A DNA stretch of 64,000 bases from Burkholderia ambifaria AMMD (GTDB taxonomy: Bacteria > Pseudomonadota > Gammaproteobacteria > Burkholderiales > Burkholderiaceae): NCBI RefSeq assembly GCF_000203915.1, contig NC_008391.1, forward strand, positions 372,001 to 436,000. The letters are read 5' to 3'. Positions 15,759 through 25,568 of this stretch are shown here, piece by piece. Positions within the stretch are counted from its first letter, which is position 1. The number at the start of each line of letters is the position of its first letter. The notes below the pieces were generated by a model that was given only the letters and a program-made list of their open reading frames with translations, had not been told where the DNA came from and made no database searches. Made by a program: the position numbers and the translations under genes.

Positions 15759-18179
15759 TCAGTCGACGAGCGCCACGACGATGCGACGCCACGCGCCGTC
15801 GCGCGCATCGTGCTCGACGCGCGCGCCGCGCACCGCAAGCGCGCCTTGCAGCGACACCGGCAGCAGGATCTCGACGCGCTCGGCGGGGCGGTGCATGCGG
15901 CCTTCCCAGCGGACCGACACGCCGAGTTCGCCCGATGCCTCGCGTCCTGTCTCGATACGCCACAGTCCGTATTCGCCGTCGCGCCACGCTTCCGTTTCGC
16001 CGTCGTCCTCCACGCATTCGCCGTACGCAACACCGTCCTCGATGCGCGGCGCGACGATGAAGCCGCGCGTGTCGGCGCGTGCGCCGAACCGCTGCGCGGC
16101 GACGTTCAGCGGCAGCACACGGCCTTCGCGCAACAGCATCACCGGCGTGTCGAGCGGCGCGGGCAGCGTCACGCTCGCGCCGCCGTCGAAGGACCGCGCG
16201 CTCGCACAGCACGTCCAGCGCGCACCGGACGGCAGGTAGACCGTGCGCTCCGTGCGGCCCGGGTCGACGACCGGCGCCACCAGCAGCGCGTCGCCGAGCA
16301 TCATGTCGTCGCATTCGTCGTAGCAGCGCGGGTCGCCGGGGAAATCGCCGAAGGTCGGCCGCAGCACGGGCTCGTAGCGCGTGGTCGACAGCCACAGCAG
16401 GTGATAGAGATAGGGCAGCAGCCGGTAGCGCTGCTTGATCAGCGACGCGATCTGCGCGGTGATCTCGGGATACATCCATGGTTCGTTGACGGTGCCGTCG
16501 TCATTCCACGAATGGATGCTGAAGCGCGGCATGAAGATGCCGAACTGCACCCAGCGCAACAGCAGCTCGGGCGACGGCGCGGGGCCGGAGAAGCCGCCGA
16601 TGTCGTGACCGATGTTCGACACGCCGGACAACGCGAGCCCGAGACCCATCTTCAGGTTGTAGCGCAGCGTTTCCCACGACGTGTAGTTGTCGCCGGACCA
16701 GGTCTGCACATAGCGCTGCATGCCTGCGCCGCCCGAGCGCGACACGAGGAACGGCCGCCGCGCCGGCGCATGCGCGCGCTGCGCGTCGCGCGACGCGCGC
16801 ATCATCAGCATCGTCTGCAGCACCTTCGCCTCGCGCGCGGGAAACGGCTGGCCGAAGCCGTGCGCGATCGCGTCGGGCGACCAGATCTCGTATTCGTTGT
16901 TGTCGTTCCACGTCGACTCGATCCCGTAGTCGAGCAGCGCCGACGTGACCTGCTCGCGCCACCAGCGGTAGGCGTCCGGCTGCGTGAAGTCGATATACGC
17001 ACCGACTTCGTCCCAGAACTGCACCCACGCCGGTTCGCCGGACGCCGAGCGGATCAGCAGCCCGCGCCGCGCCGCGTCGTCGAATGCGGGGTGGTCGCGC
17101 AGCAGGCACGGCTTGATGTTCGCGCACAGCCGGATGCCGTGGTCGCGGTAGTGCTTCACGAAACCCTTCGCGTCGGGAAACTTCTCGCGGTTCCAGTTGA
17201 ACACGTAGCGCTTCGCGCCGATCGACGTATAGCCCGACGACAGGTGGAACGAGTCGCACAGGATGTCGTGCGCGTCGCACTGTTCGACGAACTGGTTCAT
17301 CTGCCGCTGCGCGTCCGGTGCATCGGTGTAGCTCATCGTGGAGCCCGAATAGCCGAGCCCCCATTTCGGGGTGCGCGCGGGGCGCCCGGTGAGCCACGTG
17401 AAGCGGCGCGCGGCCGTGAGCGGCGTGTCGGGCGACGCGATGAAGTAGTAGTCGAGATCGCCGTGCTCGGCGACGAAGTAGCGGTACAGCCCGTGGTAGT
17501 TGTCGAGCTCGCGGCCCATGTCGAACGCGCAATCCGACAGCGTGTCGTAGAACAGCCCGAAGCCCTGGCATGCATCGGGCGACCACGTGATGGTGAACGG
17601 GATGTGCTTGTACAGCGGATCCGTGTGCTTCGCGCTGTAGCCCATCGCGTCGATGTTGCGCATCTCGAAGCGTGCACCGGTGCGGTCGAGCTCGCCCGCG
17701 CGTTCGCCGAGACCGAACACCTTGTCGCCGCGCTCGCGTGCGACGTAGTGGTAGGCGCGGTCGTCCCACCAGCCGAAGTTGTATGCCTGCGTCGCGCGGT
17801 CGGCGAGCACGACGCGCCACGCGCCGTCCGCGCCGCGCATCGACCACGTGCAATGGCCGCCTTGCAGGCGCACTGCGAGACGGACCTGCGCGGTTTCGAT
17901 ACGCGCGTCGAGGTCGTCTTCGGCGAACGCGTAGGCCGGCAGCGCGAAGCCGCTCAGGTCGAGACGATCGCGCCCGTCGAGCGGCACGTCGTCGAGGCCC
18001 GGCGCGATCGTCCACGTGCGCGGATTGCGCGGTGTCGCGTCGGGCAGGATGCGCACGCGCACGATGTCGTCCTCGAGCACGAAGATCTCGAGCGTCGCGC
18101 CCGCGTCGGACGCGAGCAGCACGCGGTTCGCCTGCCGGTCGGCGACGCGGAACACGGGCGGATGAAGAAGCGAAGTCAT
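15759..18179 (-). CDS. Glycoside hydrolase family 31 (alpha-glucosidase/xylosidase-like)
   Basis: 806 residues. The GH31 catalytic nucleophile region is recognisable as STWNDNNEYEIW (about residues 415-426) and the acid/base region as TWSGDNYTSWE (about 494-504). The N-terminal beta-sandwich carries KVFGLGERAGELDRTGARFEMRNIDAMGY, and the barrel start is TPKWGLGYSGSTMSY. There is no signal peptide, so the enzyme acts in the cytosol on an imported alpha-glycoside. The MFS gene is immediately upstream (27 bases) and the porin downstream, consistent with a porin-transporter-hydrolase path. The exact sugar is not determinable. Confidence 0.88.
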   Translation of the reverse strand: MTSLLHPPVFRVADRQANRVLLASDAGATLEIFVLEDDIVRVRILPDATPRNPRTWTIAPGLDDVPLDGRDRLDLSGFALPAYAFAEDDLDARIETAQVRLAVRLQGGHCTWSMRGADGAWRVVLADRATQAYNFGWWDDRAYHYVARERGDKVFGLGERAGELDRTGARFEMRNIDAMGYSAKHTDPLYKHIPFTITWSPDACQGFGLFYDTLSDCAFDMGRELDNYHGLYRYFVAEHGDLDYYFIASPDTPLTAARRFTWLTGRPARTPKWGLGYSGSTMSYTDAPDAQRQMNQFVEQCDAHDILCDSFHLSSGYTSIGAKRYVFNWNREKFPDAKGFVKHYRDHGIRLCANIKPCLLRDHPAFDDAARRGLLIRSASGEPAWVQFWDEVGAYIDFTQPDAYRWWREQVTSALLDYGIESTWNDNNEYEIWSPDAIAHGFGQPFPAREAKVLQTMLMMRASRDAQRAHAPARRPFLVSRSGGAGMQRYVQTWSGDNYTSWETLRYNLKMGLGLALSGVSNIGHDIGGFSGPAPSPELLLRWVQFGIFMPRFSIHSWNDDGTVNEPWMYPEITAQIASLIKQRYRLLPYLYHLLWLSTTRYEPVLRPTFGDFPGDPRCYDECDDMMLGDALLVAPVVDPGRTERTVYLPSGARWTCCASARSFDGGASVTLPAPLDTPVMLLREGRVLPLNVAAQRFGARADTRGFIVAPRIEDGVAYGECVEDDGETEAWRDGEYGLWRIETGREASGELGVSVRWEGRMHRPAERVEILLPVSLQGALAVRGARVEHDARDGAWRRIVVALVD

Positions 18180-18206
18180 GAAAGCGATTCCTGGTGAGAA
18201 CGGATG

Positions 18207-19478
18207 TCAGGCATGCTGCGCGAGCAGGCGTTCCTGCTTCGACTGCCCGCGGATCAGCACCGCGAGCAGCGTGACGCCGATGATGTCGAACAGGCCGAGG
18301 CACGCGAACAGCGGCGCGTAGCCGATCTTGTCGGCGAGCGCGCCGACGAGCAGCGAGAAGCCGAGCCCGCCGATCCACGCGGCCATTCCCGCGAAGCCGC
18401 TCGCGGTGCCGACTTCCTCGGAGTCGAACACATCGGCCGACAGCGTGTTGACGAGCGCGGAGATCATCTGGTGCGCAAAGCCGCCGACGCAGAACAGCGC
18501 AATGGCCGTGTACGGCGACGACACGAGCCCGATCGTCGCCGGCCCGAGCATCAGCACCGCGCCGAGCGCGACGCCCGCGACCCGCGACCACACGAGCGGC
18601 AGACTGAACCGTTTCGCGAGGTAGGGCGACAGGTAGCCGCCGGCGATGCCGCCGAGGTCCGCCGCGAGGAACGGCATCCACGCGAAGATGGCGATCTCCG
18701 TGAGCGCCATGTGGCGTTCGGTCGCGAGATACAGCGGAATCCAGAAGCTGAAGGTCTGCCATGCCGGTTCCGCGAAGAAGCGCGGCAGCGCGATCGCCCA
18801 GAAGCGGCGCGCGGTGACGACGTCGCGAATCCGGCGCTTCGACACGGCCGGCATCCTGGCCTGGCCGTCACTGATCAGCGTGCGCTCCTGCGACGAGATG
18901 CGCGGATGCTCGGCCGGCGACCGGTACTGCGTGTACCAGAGCACGGCCCACGCGAAGCCAAGCGCGCCGGTGACCATGAACGCGGATTGCCAGCCGAACC
19001 GCATCGACAGGAACACGACGAGCGGCGGCGCGATCGCGGCGCCGAGCGACGTGCCAGCGTTGAAGTAGCCGACCGCGACGGATTTCTCGCGATCGGGAAA
19101 CCATTCGGCGACGGCCTTCATACCCGACGGAATCGCCGCGGCCTCGAACAGCCCGAGCAGGCCGCGCAGAATGCCGAGCGACAGCCAGCCCGACGCGAAG
19201 CCGTGCGCGACGCCGACCACCGACCACAGCATCGCGAACAGCGCGAACCCGAGCCGCAGCCCGATCAGGTCGACGATGAATCCGCACACCGGCTGCATGA
19301 TCGTGTAGCCGATCTGGAACGCGCCGACGATGTATGAGTACTGCTGCGTCGAGATCGCGAACACGTGCTTCAGTTCCGGTGCGAGCACCGCGAGGGAATT
19401 TCGTGCGAGATAGTTGAGGATCGTGCCCAGACATACCAGCACGATGATCCACCAGCGCAACGCCTTGACTGTCTTCAC
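18207..19478 (-). CDS. MFS transporter (anion:cation symporter-like)
   Basis: 423 residues from a GTG at 19478, chosen because AGGAGA lies 5 bases upstream; in-frame ATGs at 19496 and 19538 have no ribosome site. Twelve hydrophobic segments are visible, with ACS-family features such as LNYLARNSLAVLAPEL in helix 1 and RGLLGLFEAAAIPSGMKAVAEWFP around helix 4, resembling ExuT/GudP-like carriers. It is the first gene of the MFS-GH31-porin set, so it probably imports the glycoside hydrolysed by the GH31 enzyme. Confidence 0.82.
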   Translation of the reverse strand: MKTVKALRWWIIVLVCLGTILNYLARNSLAVLAPELKHVFAISTQQYSYIVGAFQIGYTIMQPVCGFIVDLIGLRLGFALFAMLWSVVGVAHGFASGWLSLGILRGLLGLFEAAAIPSGMKAVAEWFPDREKSVAVGYFNAGTSLGAAIAPPLVVFLSMRFGWQSAFMVTGALGFAWAVLWYTQYRSPAEHPRISSQERTLISDGQARMPAVSKRRIRDVVTARRFWAIALPRFFAEPAWQTFSFWIPLYLATERHMALTEIAIFAWMPFLAADLGGIAGGYLSPYLAKRFSLPLVWSRVAGVALGAVLMLGPATIGLVSSPYTAIALFCVGGFAHQMISALVNTLSADVFDSEEVGTASGFAGMAAWIGGLGFSLLVGALADKIGYAPLFACLGLFDIIGVTLLAVLIRGQSKQERLLAQHA

Positions 19479-19593
19479 TGCTGTCTCCTGATTCATGCAA
19501 ATCCGCCCGGCTGGGGCGCCTTGCTCAGTCTTATTCATACGATGTCCGATCTTTTCAGCTGCCGATTTGCCTGAGTCCTGGGCGAAATGGCCG

Positions 19594-19671
19594 TGTTCGC
19601 TCGAACATCCGGCTGTAATCGAAAGCTACGTTATCTGACGACTGATCATTTTCGAACATCCTATGTTCGAA
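19594..19671. promoter_or_regulatory. Paired TGTTCG/CGAACA operator-like dyads
   Basis: Dyad 1 is TGTTCG-CT-CGAACA (19594-19607). Dyad 2 is a perfect TTCGAACAT-N3-ATGTTCGAA (19651-19671). Both lie upstream of the MFS start at 19478. Additional TTCGAA text follows at 19671-19677 and 19697-19703. The half-sites recur in opposite order, so one protein family could bind both. No LacI or GntR regulator gene is adjacent to name it. Confidence 0.5.
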
Positions 19672-19852
19672 TTCGAATCTGGTCAACGTGAAACTGCATT
19701 CGAACGAACGTACTCGGGGTTTTCCCGAACGGCAGGCGAATACGGCGTCCGTCACGAAGCGCGCCGCCGCGTGCGGAATGCCCGCGCGACGTAACCGAGC
19801 GCCGGTCGTACGACTCACCGCCAGAAAGGCACGACAGGGCCGTGACAACCCT

Positions 19853-19904
19853 GATGAAAATTTATTTTTTTCCGGACGGCGGATTGTGTAAATTGATTTT
19901 CATC
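19853..19904 (+). promoter_or_regulatory. RpiR operon promoter with 9-bp inverted repeat
   Basis: GATGAAAAT (19853-19861) and ATTTTCATC (19896-19904) are exact complements whose centres are 43 bases apart, about four helical turns. They flank an AT-rich core (TTTATTTTTTT, then TGTAAAT as a possible -10). The regulator start is 20 bases further on, so this is a good candidate autoregulatory site. Confidence 0.55.
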
Positions 19905-19924
19905 TACCTTGCAAAACCCTTCGC

Positions 19925-20875
19925 ATGACGCCTCTCGCTCCGCACGAAGCCAGTCAGGATGAATCCGCGATCGCGGAGCGCATCGCGTCGGCCATGCCGC
20001 GGATGACGCCGATCCATCGCCGGATGGGCGAGTTCGTGCTCGCGAATCCGTTTCGCGCGGCGACGATGCGGATCGACGAGCTCGCGCAGGCGGTCAATGC
20101 ATCGATCGCGACCGCGAACCGCTTCGCGAAGGCGCTCGGCTTCGACGGCTATCCGGCGATGCGCGCGGCGCTCGTGCGCGGCTTCGAGGCGACCCTCGGC
20201 CCCGTCGAGCGGCTGCGTTCCGCGCAGGAGCAGGAACAGGAGCAGGGCGTTCGCGGCGCCGCATGGATCGATGCGGTGTTCGACCAGGCCATCGAGAACA
20301 TCGAGAACACGCGTGCGCGGCTGGATGCGACCGACGTCGAGGCGGCCGTCGAGGCGATCGTCGGCGCGCGGCGCGTGCTGATCCTCGGCGCCGGGTCGAG
20401 CGCGTTTCTCACCGGCTTGATGGAACACGGCTTGTCGGTGTGTCACGACAACGTGCAGTCGCTCGCGCTGCTCGGCGGCCCTACGCATGCGGCGCGGCGC
20501 TTGTATACGGCGGACTCGCGCGATCTCGTGATCGCGCTCGCGTTTCCGCGCTATGTGAAGGACACGATCGAGCTGGCACGCCGCGCGGCCGCGCGTGGCG
20601 CACGCGTGCTCGGCATTTCCGACGGGCCGGGCTCGCCGCTTGCGCCGGTCGCGTCGCTGAACCTGTACGTGAAAGCCCAGCGGCGTTTCGCGGCCACGTC
20701 GGAAGCGGCCGTGCTGACGATGATCGAGGCGCTGATCGATGCGGTCGCGCTGCGCACGCACCGCTCCGCGAAGTCCGCCGCCGAAATGACCGAATTCCTG
20801 TTGCCGTGGCTGATGCAGCCGCCAGCGGCGCTGCCGGCCGCCAACCCTTCTTCCTCCGGTCCGAAAAAATCATGA
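19925..20875 (+). CDS. RpiR/MurR-family transcriptional regulator (HTH + SIS)
   Basis: 316 residues. The N-terminal helix-turn-helix region is MTPIHRRMGEFVLANPFRAATMRIDELAQAVNASIATANRFAKALGFDGYPAMR (about residues 26-80). The C-terminal SIS phosphosugar-binding domain is recognised at RRVLILGAGSSAFLTGLMEHGLS and ISDGPGSPLAPVASLNLYV. Members sense sugar phosphates, amino-sugar compounds or related ligands. Its gene is first in the operon and overlaps the isoaspartyl peptidase start by 4 bases, so it very likely regulates the peptide-utilisation genes that follow. Confidence 0.88.
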   Translation: MTPLAPHEASQDESAIAERIASAMPRMTPIHRRMGEFVLANPFRAATMRIDELAQAVNASIATANRFAKALGFDGYPAMRAALVRGFEATLGPVERLRSAQEQEQEQGVRGAAWIDAVFDQAIENIENTRARLDATDVEAAVEAIVGARRVLILGAGSSAFLTGLMEHGLSVCHDNVQSLALLGGPTHAARRLYTADSRDLVIALAFPRYVKDTIELARRAAARGARVLGISDGPGSPLAPVASLNLYVKAQRRFAATSEAAVLTMIEALIDAVALRTHRSAKSAAEMTEFLLPWLMQPPAALPAANPSSSGPKKS

Positions 20876-21879
20876 CTTCACCCGCGATCATCGCGATTCA
20901 TGGCGGCGCAGGCACGATCCTGCGCGAGGCAATGGATACCGACACCGAACGCCGGTACCGCGCCGAGCTCACCGCGATCCTGCAGGCCGCGCAACACGTG
21001 CTCGCCGACGGCGGCAGCGCGCTCGACGCCGTCACCGTCGCCGTGCGGATGCTCGAGGACTGTCCGCTCTTCAACGCCGGGCGCGGCGCCGTCTATACGG
21101 CCGAAGGCAAGCACGAACTCGACGCGGCGGTGATGGACGGCGCGACGCTCGCGGCCGGCGCGGTCTGCAGCGCGACGCGCGTGCGCAATCCGGTGCTCGC
21201 CGCCCGGCGCGTGATGGAGGCGAGCGAGCACGTGCTGTTCGCCGGCGCGGGCGCCGACGCGTTCGCGGTCGAGCAGGGCCTCGAACTCGCCGAGCCCGGC
21301 TACTTCGACACCGAAGCGCGCCATGCGCAGTGGGTCAAGGCGCGCGCGGCGGCGGCCGGCACGATGCTCGATCACGACGCCGCGAGCTTCGCGTTCGGCG
21401 CAGGACAACCGGGCGGGTCGGCCGCGCCGGCCGAGCCGCTCGATCCCGATCGCAAGCTCGGCACGGTCGGCGCGGTCGCGTGCGACCTCAACGGGCATGT
21501 CGCGGCGGCGACGTCGACCGGCGGCATCACGAACAAGCAGCCCGGACGCGTCGGCGATTCGCCGATCATCGGCGCCGGCTGCTACGCGGACGACGCGACC
21601 TGCGCGGTATCCGCGACGGGCACCGGCGAGATGTTCATCCGGCTCGCGACCGCGCACGACGTGGCCGCGCAAATGGAGTATCGCGGCGCATCGCTCGCCG
21701 ACGCCGCGCACGACGCCGTGATGAACAAGCTGCCGCGCCTCGCCGGGCGCGGCGGGATCATCGCGGTCGATGCGCACGGCAACGTCGCGATGCCGTTCAA
21801 TACGGAAGGGATGTATCGCGGCTATGCGCGCGTCGGCGAGACGCCCGTGGTCGGCATCTATCGCGACGATGCGGCCTGA
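20872..21879 (+). CDS. iaaA: Isoaspartyl peptidase / plant-type L-asparaginase (Ntn hydrolase)
   Basis: 335 residues, starting in an ATGA overlap. The N-terminus IIAIHGGAGTI and the NAGRGAVYTAEGKHELDAAVMDG block are characteristic of IaaA/ASRGL1 enzymes. The autocleavage site that exposes the catalytic threonine is GTVGAVACD (Thr198), followed by ATSTGGITNKQPGRVGDSPIIGAGCYAD. It hydrolyses beta-aspartyl dipeptides and asparagine after self-processing. Downstream gsi-type transporter genes repeat the iaaA-gsiABCD arrangement known from enterobacteria. Confidence 0.93.
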   Translation: MTSPAIIAIHGGAGTILREAMDTDTERRYRAELTAILQAAQHVLADGGSALDAVTVAVRMLEDCPLFNAGRGAVYTAEGKHELDAAVMDGATLAAGAVCSATRVRNPVLAARRVMEASEHVLFAGAGADAFAVEQGLELAEPGYFDTEARHAQWVKARAAAAGTMLDHDAASFAFGAGQPGGSAAPAEPLDPDRKLGTVGAVACDLNGHVAAATSTGGITNKQPGRVGDSPIIGAGCYADDATCAVSATGTGEMFIRLATAHDVAAQMEYRGASLADAAHDAVMNKLPRLAGRGGIIAVDAHGNVAMPFNTEGMYRGYARVGETPVVGIYRDDAA

Positions 21880-21906
21880 TTCCGGATCGCCCCAGGAGAC
21901 CTACGC

Positions 21907-23808
21907 ATGACTTCGAGCCGAACCCCGTCCGCGCTGGTGCTGCCGGATCAGCGCGTCGTCGCCGTCGACGACCTGTCGGTCATGTTCCGTCGCGGCGCCG
22001 CGACGTTCGATGCGGTGCGCAACGTGTCGTTTCACGTCGATCGCGGCGAGACGCTCGCGATCGTCGGCGAATCGGGCTCCGGCAAGTCGGTCACGTCACT
22101 CGCGCTGATGCGGCTCGTCGAGCACGGCGGCGGCGAGATCACGAGCGGTCGGATCGCGTTGCGGCGTCGCGGCGGTGCGCTCGTCGACCTCGCTCAGGCG
22201 AGCGCGGCGACGATGCGCGGGATCCGCGGCGCGGACATCGCGATGATCTTCCAGGAACCGATGACGTCGCTGAACCCGGTGTTTACGGTCGGCGACCAGA
22301 TCAGCGAGGCGATCGCGCTGCACCAGTCGAAAAGCGCGACCGAAGCGCGCGCCGAAGCGTTGCGGCTGCTCGATCTCGTGCGCATCCCGGAGGCGCGCCG
22401 CGTGTTCGCGCGGTATCCGCACCAGTTGTCCGGCGGGATGCGGCAGCGCGTGATGATCGCGATGGCGCTATCGTGCCGGCCCGCGCTCCTGATCGCCGAC
22501 GAGCCGACGACCGCGCTCGACGTGACGATCCAGGCGCAGATCCTGCAGCTGATCCGCGGGCTGCAGAACGAAATGAACATGGGCGTGATCTTCATCACGC
22601 ACGACATGGGCGTGGTCGCCGAAGTGGCCGACCGCGTGCTCGTGATGTATCGGGGCGAGAAGGTCGAGGAGGGCGAGTCCGAGCGCATTTTCGCGACGCC
22701 CGCGCATCGCTACACGCGTGCGCTGCTCGCGGCCGTGCCGCGGCTCGGCTCGATGCAGGGCACCGATATCCCCGAGAAATTTCCGCTGCTGAAGGTGGAC
22801 GCGACGGGCGCGGCCGCGCCGGCGCCTGCCGCGCACGACTCCGCCGACGCGCAGCCGCCGGTCGATGCGGCCGCGCCGCCGATTCTGCGCGTGCGCGATC
22901 TCGTCACGCGGTTTCCGGTGAAGAGCGGCGTGTTCAGCCGCGTGTCGCAGTACGTGCATGCGGTCGAGCGCGTGAGCTTCGAGCTGCGCGCGGGCGAGAC
23001 GCTCGCGCTCGTCGGCGAATCGGGCTGCGGCAAGTCGACCACCGGGCGCTCGCTGCTGCGCCTCGTCGAATCGCAGAGCGGCTCGATCGAATTCGACGGC
23101 CGCGACATCAGCGCGATGAAGGGCGCGGACCTGCAGGCGCTGCGCCGCAACATCCAGTTCATCTTCCAGGATCCGTTCGCGTCGCTGAACCCGCGCCTGA
23201 CCGTCGGCTTCTCGATCATGGAGCCGCTGCTCGTGCACGGCGTCGCGAGCGGCCGCGAAGCGCAGGCGCGCGTCGACTGGCTGCTGGACAAGGTCGGCCT
23301 GCCGCCGGAGGCCGCGCGCCGCTATCCGCACGAATTCTCGGGCGGCCAGCGCCAGCGGATCGCCATCGCACGCGCGCTCGCGCTGAACCCGAAGGTCGTG
23401 ATCGCCGATGAATCGGTGTCCGCGCTCGACGTGTCGGTGCAGGCGCAGATCGTCAACCTGATGCTCGACCTGCAGCGCGAGCTCGGCGTCGCGTATCTGT
23501 TCATCTCGCACGACATGGCGGTGGTCGAGCGCATCAGCCATCGCGTCGCGGTGATGTATCTCGGCCAGATCGTCGAGATCGGCCCGCGCCGCGCGGTGTT
23601 CGAGGCGCCGCAGCATCCTTATACGAGGAAGCTGATGAGCGCGGTGCCGGTGGCCGACCCCGCGCGCCGGCATGCGCCGCGCCAGCTTGCGGCGGACGAG
23701 ATTCCGAGCCCGATCCGCGCGATCGGCGACGAGCCGACGGTCGCGCCGCTCGTCGCGGTCGGCCCCGATCATTTCGTCGCGACGCATCGCGTCGGCGGCG
23801 CGTATTGA
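21907..23808 (+). CDS. gsiA: Dipeptide/glutathione-type ABC transporter, fused double ATP-binding protein
   Basis: 633 residues with two complete nucleotide-binding domains. Domain 1 has Walker A GESGSGKS, signature LSGGMRQR and Walker B LLIADEP; domain 2 (from about residue 325) has [17 protein letters not shown] and VVIADES. Each ends with the oligopeptide-transporter tail ([12 protein letters not shown] and [12 protein letters not shown]). A short Ala/Pro linker joins them. AGGAG precedes the ATG. It energises the GsiC/GsiD permease. Confidence 0.92.
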   Translation: MTSSRTPSALVLPDQRVVAVDDLSVMFRRGAATFDAVRNVSFHVDRGETLAIVGESGSGKSVTSLALMRLVEHGGGEITSGRIALRRRGGALVDLAQASAATMRGIRGADIAMIFQEPMTSLNPVFTVGDQISEAIALHQSKSATEARAEALRLLDLVRIPEARRVFARYPHQLSGGMRQRVMIAMALSCRPALLIADEPTTALDVTIQAQILQLIRGLQNEMNMGVIFITHDMGVVAEVADRVLVMYRGEKVEEGESERIFATPAHRYTRALLAAVPRLGSMQGTDIPEKFPLLKVDATGAAAPAPAAHDSADAQPPVDAAAPPILRVRDLVTRFPVKSGVFSRVSQYVHAVERVSFELRAGETLALVGESGCGKSTTGRSLLRLVESQSGSIEFDGRDISAMKGADLQALRRNIQFIFQDPFASLNPRLTVGFSIMEPLLVHGVASGREAQARVDWLLDKVGLPPEAARRYPHEFSGGQRQRIAIARALALNPKVVIADESVSALDVSVQAQIVNLMLDLQRELGVAYLFISHDMAVVERISHRVAVMYLGQIVEIGPRRAVFEAPQHPYTRKLMSAVPVADPARRHAPRQLAADEIPSPIRAIGDEPTVAPLVAVGPDHFVATHRVGGAY

Positions 23809-23938
23809 ATTGAACGGCGAGTCGCATATGGACCGCAGCTGCGCACGCGCCAGGCAACGGCGTCTTTTCCCCGAGCGGACGCAGTCACGCCGCGATTTCC
23901 ACCACGCGTTACCGAATCATCCACAGGAGCCAGACAAA

Positions 23939-25501
23939 ATGAACAAGCCGCATTCGTTCCCGGTGTTCCGTCCACGCGCACTCTTCGCCGCGGGGGCAGG
24001 CGCGCTCGCGCTGTCGGTCGCGGCGCCCGCGTTCGCGCAACAGAACGTCGTGGTCGCCGTGTACTCGACGTTCACGACGATGGACCCGTACGACGCGAAC
24101 GACACGGTGTCGCAAGCCGTCGTCAAGTCGTTCTACGAAGGGCTGTTCGGCTTCGACAAGGACATGAAGCTCGTCAACGTGCTCGCGACGGGCTACCAGG
24201 CGTCGCCCGATGCGAAGGTCTATACGGTCAAGCTGCGCGACGGCGTGAAGTTCCAGGACGGCACCGACTTCAACGCCGCCGCGGTGAAGGCGAACTTCGA
24301 CCGCGTGACCGATCCGGCGAACAAGCTGAAGCGTTACGGGCTGTTCCGCGTGATCGAGAAGACCGAGGTGGTCGATCCGATGACGGTGAAGTTCACGCTG
24401 CACGAGCCGTTCTCCGCGTTCATCAACACGCTCGCACACCCGTCGGCGGTGATGATTTCGCCGGCCGCGCTGAAGAAGTGGGGGCGCGACGTGTCGCTGC
24501 ATCCGGTCGGAACCGGCCCGTTCGAGTTCGTCGAATGGAAGCAGACCGACGACATGAAGGTGAAGAAATTTGCCGGCTACTGGAAGAAGGGCTATCCGAA
24601 GGTCGATTCGATCGACTGGAAGCCGGTGGTCGACAACAACACGCGCGCCGCGCTGCTCAAGACCGGCGAGGCGGATTTCGCGTTCACGATTCCGTTCGAG
24701 CAGGCCGCCGACCTGAAGAGCAACCCGAAGGTCGAGCTGATCGAGCGGCCGTCGATCATCCAGCGCTACATCTCGCTGAACACGCAGAAGAAGCCGTTCG
24801 ACAATCCGAAGGTGCGTGAGGCGCTGAATTACGCGGTCAACAAGGAAGCGCTCGCGAAGGTCGTGTTCGCCGGCTATGCGACGCCGCAGACGGGCGTCGC
24901 ACCGATCGGCGTCGAATACGCGACCAAGCTCGGGCCGTGGCCGTACGATCCGGCGAAGGCGCGCGCGCTGCTGAAGGAGGCCGGCTATCCGAACGGCTTC
25001 GAATCGACGCTCTGGTCCGCGTACAACCATTCGACGGCGCAGAAGCTGATCCAGTTCGTCCAGCAGCAGCTCGCGCAGGTCGGTGTGAAGGTGCAGGTGC
25101 AGGCGCTGGAAGCCGGCGAGCGGGTCGCGAAGGTCGAGAGCGCGCAGGATCCGGCCGCGGCGCCGGTGCGGATGTACTACAGCGGCTGGTCGGCATCGAC
25201 GGGCGAAGCGAACTGGGCGCTGTCGCCGCTGCTCGCGTCCACGTCGGCGCCGCCGAAGCTCTACAACACCGCGTACTACAAGAACAGTGCGGTCGACGAC
25301 GCGCTCGCGAAGGCGCTCGAGACGACCGACCGGGCGAAGAAGGCCACCCTGTACGCCGACGCGCAGAAGCAGGTGTGGGCCGACGCGCCGTGGATTTTCC
25401 TGGTGCAGGAGAAGATCGTTTATGCGCGTAACAAGCGCCTGCACGGCATGTACGTGATGCCGGACGGTTCGTTCAACTTCGACGAAATCTCGGTGAAATG
25501 A
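23939..25501 (+). CDS. gsiB: Periplasmic peptide/glutathione-binding protein of the Gsi-type transporter
   Basis: 520 residues from the ATG at 23939, with an AGGAG site 10 bases upstream. The signal peptide is [33 protein letters not shown], cleaved before [19 protein letters not shown]. This is a family 5 solute-binding protein, with [21 protein letters not shown] and [13 protein letters not shown]. It captures peptides for the permease. The 130-base gap after gsiA has no obvious promoter or terminator. Confidence 0.92.
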   Translation: MNKPHSFPVFRPRALFAAGAGALALSVAAPAFAQQNVVVAVYSTFTTMDPYDANDTVSQAVVKSFYEGLFGFDKDMKLVNVLATGYQASPDAKVYTVKLRDGVKFQDGTDFNAAAVKANFDRVTDPANKLKRYGLFRVIEKTEVVDPMTVKFTLHEPFSAFINTLAHPSAVMISPAALKKWGRDVSLHPVGTGPFEFVEWKQTDDMKVKKFAGYWKKGYPKVDSIDWKPVVDNNTRAALLKTGEADFAFTIPFEQAADLKSNPKVELIERPSIIQRYISLNTQKKPFDNPKVREALNYAVNKEALAKVVFAGYATPQTGVAPIGVEYATKLGPWPYDPAKARALLKEAGYPNGFESTLWSAYNHSTAQKLIQFVQQQLAQVGVKVQVQALEAGERVAKVESAQDPAAAPVRMYYSGWSASTGEANWALSPLLASTSAPPKLYNTAYYKNSAVDDALAKALETTDRAKKATLYADAQKQVWADAPWIFLVQEKIVYARNKRLHGMYVMPDGSFNFDEISVK

Positions 25502-25568
25502 CGGCGGTTCACCCGCTGCGCGGCGCCGGCGGCACACGCTGCCGGCGCGCTGATTCGATCGGTGCCCC

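Larger units (their letters stand above)
19479..19924. other. Divergent control region between the MFS-GH31-porin and RpiR-peptide operons
   Basis: About 446 bases with no gene. It contains two dyads built from TGTTCG/CGAACA half-sites nearer the MFS side and a 9-bp inverted repeat around an AT-rich promoter nearer the RpiR side, each listed separately. Its GC content falls well below that of the flanking genes. Confidence 0.6.

Noticed and set aside
16501..18762. Long reverse-strand frame of about 750 codons across the GH31 gene
   Set aside because: Arg/Ala-rich shadow of the GH31 frame with no recognisable motifs; typical of high-GC DNA.
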